Source: Carallia brachiata
Lineage: Eukaryota > Streptophyta > Magnoliopsida > Malpighiales > Rhizophoraceae
Assembly (NCBI GenBank): GCA_021464245.1
Contig: JADCRB010000021.1
Span: 1,035,305 to 1,099,304 of the forward strand
Length of the DNA: 64,000 nt
Reading direction: 5' to 3'
The notes under the pieces were generated by a model. That model searched no databases. It had not been told where the DNA came from and was given only the letters and a program-made list of their open reading frames with translations. A program made the position numbers and the translations under genes. This document shows positions 57,101 through 64,000 of the stretch, one piece after another (the first letter of the stretch is position 1; each line of letters starts with the position of its first letter).

Positions 57101-59117
57101 GGTATTTACAACAAATCAAATCACGTATTTAGAACAAAGATTCCAATGTGACCAGGGTTTTGGTATTTACACACTTTTCTCCTTTTTAAGGGCAGAGAGA
57201 AATTTTACTCGATATTTTTAATTTACTAAATAATAATGTGAATTAAATTTTTATTATTGTTACTATTATGATTAATAAATTAAAATATTTTAGCCACAAA
57301 AAAATACATGCAAATATGTCTTCTATCAGGTCAAATAAATTTATGGTCAAAATTACGTCTCAGTTATTTTTATTTTTATTTTTTTGGCTAGTTACTTCTT
57401 TTGCTCCATTTTTAACATTCATTTGAATTTATGTCTCTCATTTAAAATGTTTTTTGGTATTGACATATAATGAATAGTGTATTAATATTAGTGCGACTAC
57501 ACTCGACTGAATTTAGAAATTAAATTTTGTTGTTATGGGTTATGACCAAAAAGGAGTGAAAGATTTAGAAAGAAATTTGTTTATCCTGATGTACACTAAG
57601 TCACACATCACTACAAATATTTATCTAAGTCAAGGTCGGAAACGAGTTAACCAACCTAATCCAAGATATATAATGCAAGTTTCGTAACTTTATTGACAAT
57701 AGACCACTTTGCACGAAACTGAATTTAATTTCCAATCGGCCATTCTCTCCATATTGATGGATAAACAAAAGGATATTTCTCACATCAAACACTGATCGAC
57801 ACTGAATTTTTAGAACTGTATTTTTCACTGACTATAAACCAAATAGACATCTAGAAACCCAAACTGCCACACAACTGGCAACGAAGCCTTCTAATTACCC
57901 AAAACGTTGCATGTTAAACTATGACAAAAGACTAGGTAGCAGCAGCTACACCAATTTAAGAGAAATAAAATGAATTTGTACAAGAATTAGGCACCCATAG
58001 GAGCAGAAAAGAAGGATGCCATCTGTTCTAGACTTTGTATGCTTACTATCAACAATAGAATCATTTAATGAAGGTGATATGAATCAATAGTGTTCTTTCC
58101 AATTTTTAGAAATAATGAATTTGGTGCGTCATAAGAAAAAGAGGAATAAAAAAGTTTATTCTTCTAAAATTTTCAAACATCTTCTAAACATGAACAAAAA
58201 AAAAACAAAAACAAAAACAAAAACAAAAACAAAAACATCTTCCAAACATAAAAATTCTTCCTTTTCTCTTCACTTTCCTCTTTTCCTCTTTCTCAAACAC
58301 AATATTAGTTGTGGTTGGATGGCATTCATTAACTAAACTCCAACCCCTTTGCTGACTATGGAGACCAGAGACGAAGAACGGAGAACTGGTCGATTGTGGA
58401 GAGAAGCTCAAGCTGAGAGAATTAGAAATCTTCGTGTACAATTAAGATAAGGAGACCGTCTGAATATATATTTTTTATTTAACAAAATAACACCCATAAT
58501 TAGATTTGGACCGACATATTTTTTTTTGTCTAATTAAATTGAAGAAAAAATATTTTTTATGACTGAAAATTTGAGTTGAAATCTCAAATTTCACTTTAAA
58601 ACTTTATGGTGAATTCTAAAAGTAGTTTTGGTCTATTAAGAAGTCTATTTAATTATAAAATATACAATGAGAGTAATTTTTTTTCTTATAAATCTTATAT
58701 CATTCCTTTTAAGACAAAAAATTAAAACTTTTAACCGTAGAGATGTGTCTTGAAAACCTCACTAAATTTATTTATTTTTTAATCAAAAGGAAAGACTTAA
58801 AGCATAACTACAAAACAATTAACAAGTTCCTCGGGGCCTATGTACACCTTCCATATCTTGTTGTAAGATAGGCAACAAATCATCTGGAGGGGAGCCGAAC
58901 ATATGGAAACCCCAATCAAAAAAGAAAACATTACTAGCCTACCAATCGGCAACGCGATTTCCGTCCTTGTGCACATGTGAGAATCGAACACACGAATTTG
59001 GTCTAAGCAAATCCTTACGATTTTGAATTAAATTTTGCAGGGGATGGGAAGCTAAAACCTCCTGTTGAAAAGCTAACGGTTATCAACCGATTTTATTCCT
59101 TAAAAAAAAAAAAAACA
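57101..59117. other. Intergenic AT-rich DNA with an (AAAAAC)n tract
   Basis: A simple repeat of AAAAAC units lies at about 58197-58238. Short frames here are AT-biased and unconvincing. Confidence 0.45.
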
Positions 59118-59290
59118 ACTAATATCTGTTGGTTCAAGTGGCGAGAAGTTTGATTTTCCTTAAATAAGATCTCGAGTTCGAGTCTTGTGTATGGAGAAGA
59201 TAGGTGATGAGAGAGTTTTGCCCCCTTTAATGGATCCACCCGACTTGAACTGAATTAATTAGAATTCAACGAGCATCTAGATAGCAGGAT
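59118..59290 (+). repeat. SINE-like element
   Basis: TGGTTCAAGTGGCGAGAAG (A-box-like) followed about 30 bp on by CTCGAGTTCGAGTCTTG (B-box-like), then CACCCGACTTGAACTGAATT. This is a familiar head of plant tRNA-derived SINEs. No exact TSD found. Confidence 0.45.
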
Positions 59291-59456
59291 TTTCAGACTA
59301 AAAACGAAAAAAAACAAAAAATGGGCCTCCAAGGACCATTTGTCTTCTTGCACTTGCACTCTGTTATTTCTTTCGCAGGCTCCTAAGTGAGTCGACCTGC
59401 ACTGCACACTAATGGGCCAATCCACCAAATGAAAGTTTCTAACTAATGTGGTTTTC

Positions 59457-60191
59457 TTATGGATATGGATGATTGAGCTTGTCTAGGCCCAAATTTATGC
59501 AGCTTGACCCCAAACAATCAAGGTCAAAGACAACGTCAACGTCAACGTCAAAAAGAAGGAAGTTGTTGTTGCCTACCAGTCGCGAGACCAATTTTCCACG
59601 AGAAAACACGAATGAAACCAAGTGGGAAGACTTGGGTGTTTGATTGGGACGGTCAACACCACACATTCTAAAGAATTAGAGTAATAACCCATTTTCTTAC
59701 GCCAGGGGTGCAGCCGTGCAGGAGTGGGAAAGGTATGTGTAAAATTCTAATAACTTTTTTTTAATCTTGAATTAGACTGTTCAAAATAAAAAAAAAAGAT
59801 TTTGAATTAGAATAATAGCCCTTCTTTCATGCTAATGAGACTGAGATTGTCCAATTACCGCAGCTTATAGTCTAGTATAGTAGTAAGCATTGAATATACT
59901 AACTACAAAATTTTAAGTTCGAACTTTACTTAATCATACAGTAGAACTAAATTTATATCTCTTTTGATATTGTAACTATTGTAATTATCCAAAATTGTCA
60001 CATATTTTCGGGAATATACGCTATTTTCTTTGATAAAACTGTTGGCACGAACTCATATTTTTTTGACAAAAAAAAAAAAAAGAAAAAAAAGACTAGGACA
60101 GTAACTCAGTGAGACGGTCCAAAGAGCACATACTTTTGTGCAAGAGTCACCAGTTTTAAAACTTTATTTCGATGGAAAGTATCTGGCTAAC

Positions 60192-60224
<33 letters not shown>

Positions 60225-61121
60225 GTTCTGGCTAACTTTTTCGATTGTGGGTTTCCGTTTTAAATAAATGTTAGTGGGTCGGTGATTTTTGTGTCGAATT
60301 ATATACCGAATGAAACTGGAACTGTTATTTTTGAAACTAGAACTGATATTATTGAATCAGTTGTTATTTTTACATTTCAAAAATATTAGTTATAATTTTA
60401 AAAATAACAACTGTAATTTTATTCGACACAAAATTTTAAGATAAAAATCTTGGGACACATAATTACACTCTTCAATTTTTTCGTATGGATGGTTTAGCTT
60501 GCCTAGGCCCATATTTATGCAGCTTGACGCTAGGCAGTCCAGGTCAAGTCAACGTCAACGTCAAAAAGAAAAAAGTTGTTGTTACGCACCAGTCGCCAGA
60601 CCAATTTTCCATGAGAAAACACGAATGAAATGAAGTGGGAAGACTTGTGTTTGAATGAGACAGTCAACATGACAAATTCTAAATCCTGTGAATTAGGCTA
60701 GTAACCTTTTTCTGATCTTAAATTAGACTTATGACCATCCTTTTAGCTTAGAGACAAACTATCCAACTACCGAAGCACAAGGTGTAGTAGTTAGTACTGA
60801 GCGTATTCATCGCGAAATCTTAAATGCAAACCTTATTAGAGCGTGCAGTAAAATTAAATTTGTGTCTCTCTCAGTATTGTGCCTACTGTATCCATTCAAA
60901 AGCGTCACACCTCTCTTGGGAAAAGACACAATTCTTTCCAACTGTTGGACAAAGTCTCATATTTTTTTGACCAAAAATAAAAAAGAGAGAGACTGAGACA
61001 ATAAGACCGTCCAAAGATGCTGTATATGCTTTTATGCAAGGGTTACGACATTTCCTCAAAACTTTATTTCGACAGAAAGTATCTGTCTAACTTCTTCGAT
61101 TGTGGGTTTTGGCTTTTTCGT
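59457..61121. repeat. Tandem duplication (59457-60262 and 60482-61121)
   Basis: Copies share AGCTTG.CTAGGCCCA, TTTATGCAGCTTGA, GTCAACGTCAACGTCAAAAAG, GAGAAAACACGAATGAAA and ACTTTATTTCGA...GAAAGTATCTG. Each contains a SINE-like stretch (A/B boxes near 59875-59935 and 60788-60840), so the SINE predates the duplication. A 219-bp insert lies between copies. Confidence 0.8.
60269..60463. mobile_element. Small inverted-repeat MITE between duplicated blocks
   Basis: ATTTTTGTGTCGAAT (60285-60299) pairs with ATTCGACACAAAATTTT (60421-60437). Inner stretches AACTGTTATTTTT and AAAATAACAACTG also pair. The outer boundary is uncertain. Confidence 0.55.
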
Positions 61122-61249
61122 ACATCAGAAATCATCCCTTTTTTTTTTTTTTAGAAAAATTCAAAAATGTTGATTACAAATTGTATTAGACAAACATATC
61201 GGCTGTGGGCCAATCTTTCGATGTCGGCCATGGCACCATCTTATCCAAC

Positions 61250-62781
61250 TTTGCCCCCTTCGATTCAGCTTTTAGAACAGCATGTAGCAAATTATAGGCA
61301 TCAAATAATGATAATATTTTGTAAGATAGAAGAAATTTAATTCATTTTATCATATGTCAAAAATTAGGCCGTTCTATCACATGCCAACAATAATTTCGAT
61401 AAATAACTCCAAGCATTACTTTCTTTATTGCTTTCCGCATTGCCTTATCTCTATCTGTAATAATAGCTTGAGCTTTTTTGTTATTCATGGCATCTAAAAA
61501 CATTTGCAAAACCTAGACATGAGATGCAGTGTTCTCATTAGCTAGTAATGCACTGCCAAAAACTATTGTAGAATGATGATGATTAGCACCAACAAACATC
61601 ACAAATGGCATTTTGTATGCATTAATCTTATATGCAGTGTCAAATACTAAGACGTTACTAAAACAACCATAATCTGTACGACATTTAGAATTAATCCAAA
61701 ATAAATGACTTAAACTATCATCATCATCATCATCAACAATTTATAAAAAAACTCATGATCTATTTCAACTTTGTCAAATAGATAACTTTGTGTAAATTCA
61801 GAATCAGTGTCCATAATTTGATCTCTGCAATTTACATTGATAAAATTATATAGATCCTTCGTTGAGAAACCAACAAATTCAAAACTGCCTACTTGGTTTA
61901 CCATAAAATTCATAATCTAATTTCTGTTAACACCCACTTCACGCATCGATTTTACTTGACTCTTATATGCATCTTTAACACACCTATGAGAGCGTAAAAA
62001 TTAAGTTTCTGGCAATGGAACTAATGAATGATTATTATGTGGATTAAATCCTACTGCAAAATATGTTCCACAATTTCGAACATGTTTTACTTGGAATGAA
62101 GCAAGACAACCAACTCTAGTTAAGGCCTTTGGTTTTCTTTTTTGCTCTAATCTTTCCAAGTGTTTCTTGGACCAAAATCCATTCCTAGAACAAAACCCAT
62201 TTTCTGAATGTAACAATTCCTTTGTTATCAGTTTTTTTTGTCAGACTTTCGTACACTAAAACCGATTATCTTGCCATAGGTATGATAAAATTTTTCAGCA
62301 TCTTCAATTGTTTCAAAACTCGCACCCACAACATCTCAATCACTCTGATCTGCAGCATTTTCATTATTAACTATGCTGAGGCAAGAAATATCAGATTTAT
62401 CAAGCATTCCACCTTCTAATTGAACTTGTTCATGAGATGAACAATCTTTGGGAATGAAGTGGTCATCATCAATCCAGTTGACAAATCCATGTTCATCTTC
62501 AATATCAATATCCTCATTCAAATCCACTACCTTAAAACTATCTTTAACATTTGTTTTTAAGGGTGTATCTACAAAAAATAATACGAAGCAAAAATACTTG
62601 ATTAGTGGAAAACACACCTTTAAGCAACGAAATGGACAAGTATGAAACCAAACAAACAATTATTAACAAACGAACATAATTTTTATTTCTGTCTCTAGAA
62701 ATACCCAAAACCCAATAGAGAAATTAAATCATTTATGAAAAGAATAGGAGATGGAGAGATAAAAAAAATACTTGTATCCAT
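61250..62781 (-). pseudogene. FAR1-RELATED SEQUENCE-like pseudogene
   Basis: The minus strand encodes, in order, an acidic N-terminus (VDLNEDIDIEDEHGFVNWID), the FAR1 DNA-binding domain (ASFETIEDAEKFYHTYGKII, then RVGCLASFQVKHV), a linker and a MULE transposase-like domain (FDTAYKINAYKMPFVMFVG, AIITDRDKAMRKAIKKVML). FRS proteins are transcription factors domesticated from Mutator transposases. Lesions: TGA before DVVGAS, a stop/frame change after VRKSDKK, a stop before FLRSH, and an ATG/GAT-repeat region (61719-61736) where the frame is lost. A possible first exon begins at 62781 (MDT). The C-terminal SWIM zinc finger is absent. Confidence 0.7.
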
Positions 62782-64000
62782 TGCAAATAGAGAGAGAGAG
62801 AGAGAGCTGGAAAAAGAGGAAACAATTTTGTACTGAGCTTCAATAAAAGAAGAGAAAAAGTGTGGTACAAAAGAAGAGAAAATTGGAAGAGAACGTGTAA
62901 GAAGCAACGTTGGAGAGAAGAAAGTGAAAATAAATTATTTCTCCTAAATAAGAATTAATGTATTTATTTTATCATAAAAAAAGAATTATTATTCTTCTTA
63001 TAATTTAAATTATAAGTCGTGATAACCTACAACTCTAACTTACCATATCATATGTCACTCTATTATGAATTCTGCACCCATACAGAATTCTAACTTTCTA
63101 CAACACAAAAAAAGTCGTGGTTGACATATGTAATTTAAATCTCAAACTTCACTAATAATTTTTTTATTAAGATTTTTATTGGATAATAATCTATACTCTA
63201 TATATAAATATATATATAACAAAAGACTTCTAAAATAAAAATTTAAATTCTAATTATTAGAATATCTTTAAAAGATAGACTTCATTAATAATTAAATCAC
63301 CAAAAAAAAAGTAAGAGCATAATGATTAGTAGTAAGAATTATAGGATATAAATTATTTACATTGTTTTAAAATGGAAAATTTTCCTCTGTAAGAGAAAAC
63401 TAAATAGCTGTACTTTAAAGAACTTAAAAGGGCACACGCAAGTGCCCCCAAAACCAACTAATTAAAATTTTTTTATTTTTTATAATTCTTTTGATGTATA
63501 ATTAGAAACAAAAATGGGCAAAAAAGTAAATATACTTAAAATATTAACTCAATAAATCTTTTGTGGTTTTTTCCATCCATATACATACCTAACAGTTTTT
63601 TTTTCTATGTTTCAGTAAATAGAGAACTATTCACAAACGAAAAAAAAAAGAGTAAATGGATGCTAAATTAATTGAGTAATGGTAGGTGACAACAAATAAG
63701 TTGTAATAAGTAGTTATATAATTTCGTTCTACGAATAGTTAGATAATATGTAATCATATGAACGTTCACAATTGTGGGAACCTCTTTGTACGATAACTTC
63801 TACCTTTGTTTACAACTGTATAAGAACAAAACTATGATGGGTTTCTTTAACATTTACAACGGAGACCCTCGTAATATATTTCTCAATTTGTCATAAATTT
63901 CAACATATATGTTATTTATATTTTTATATGCTCGTCGTAAAATTAATAATATCACTCATTTTGATGAAACTCTAAAATTACTTTTTCTTACTATACAACC
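62782..64000. other. AT-rich intergenic DNA to window end
   Basis: A (GA)n tract at 62789-62807, opposite a short minus-strand leader-like frame, is followed by strongly AT-rich DNA. No gene or RNA recognised. Confidence 0.45.

Noticed and set aside
1..64000. CRISPR arrays, prophage or bacterial operons
   Set aside because: Intron-rich plant genes throughout; the repeated sequences found are transposon-related or tandem duplications without regular spacers.

Overview
This is nuclear DNA of a eudicot plant. Genes have GT-AG introns, AT-rich intergenic DNA, plant-specific families (TBL, PHOX, OS9, NFD4-like), a Ty1/copia element with the plant initiator-Met primer site, and FAR1/MULE relics. 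The protein sequences feel like a woody rosid, but I cannot fix the species. Nothing bacterial, viral-free-living or CRISPR-like is present.

Layout. 1-2.3 kb is AT-rich with one fold-back MITE. 2.3-5.6 kb holds a three-exon nodulin-like/MFS transporter (+). 6.46-7.19 kb is a single-exon SAM-domain protein (-). 7.2-11.2 kb is intergenic, with a second MITE and a 146-bp tandem duplication. 11.24-12.50 kb is an ALP1/HARBI1-like domesticated transposase (-) with an apparent frameshift. 12.6-18.3 kb is a 2.6-kb tandem duplication carrying LINE-like relics. 18.8-26.7 kb is bounded by a ~585-bp inverted repeat. It encloses a thrice-repeated unidentified segment and a TBL14-like xylan/pectin O-acetyltransferase-type gene (-) with a 1-nt frameshift. 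27.76-32.77 kb is an 11-exon NUB1-like UBL/UBA protein (+). It faces an 8-exon OS9 ER lectin (-, 33.4-36.5 kb), so two protein-degradation genes lie tail to tail. 39.23-41.35 kb is a PHOX-type TPR/PB1 co-chaperone (+). 42.2-55.4 kb is a graveyard of exons from an At1g15740-like LRR gene, tandemly repeated and interrupted by a very young copia retrotransposon (47.97-53.07 kb, identical LTRs). 55.4-64 kb is intergenic with tandem repeats, SINE-like pieces and a FAR1-related pseudogene (-).

The intact genes are ordinary housekeeping or cell-wall loci and show no operon-like cooperation. The most informative signals are structural: nested tandem and inverted duplications, a recent copia insertion exactly at a splice acceptor of a dying LRR gene, and isolated single-base lesions in otherwise well-kept genes. 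I found no convincing previously undescribed biological system.
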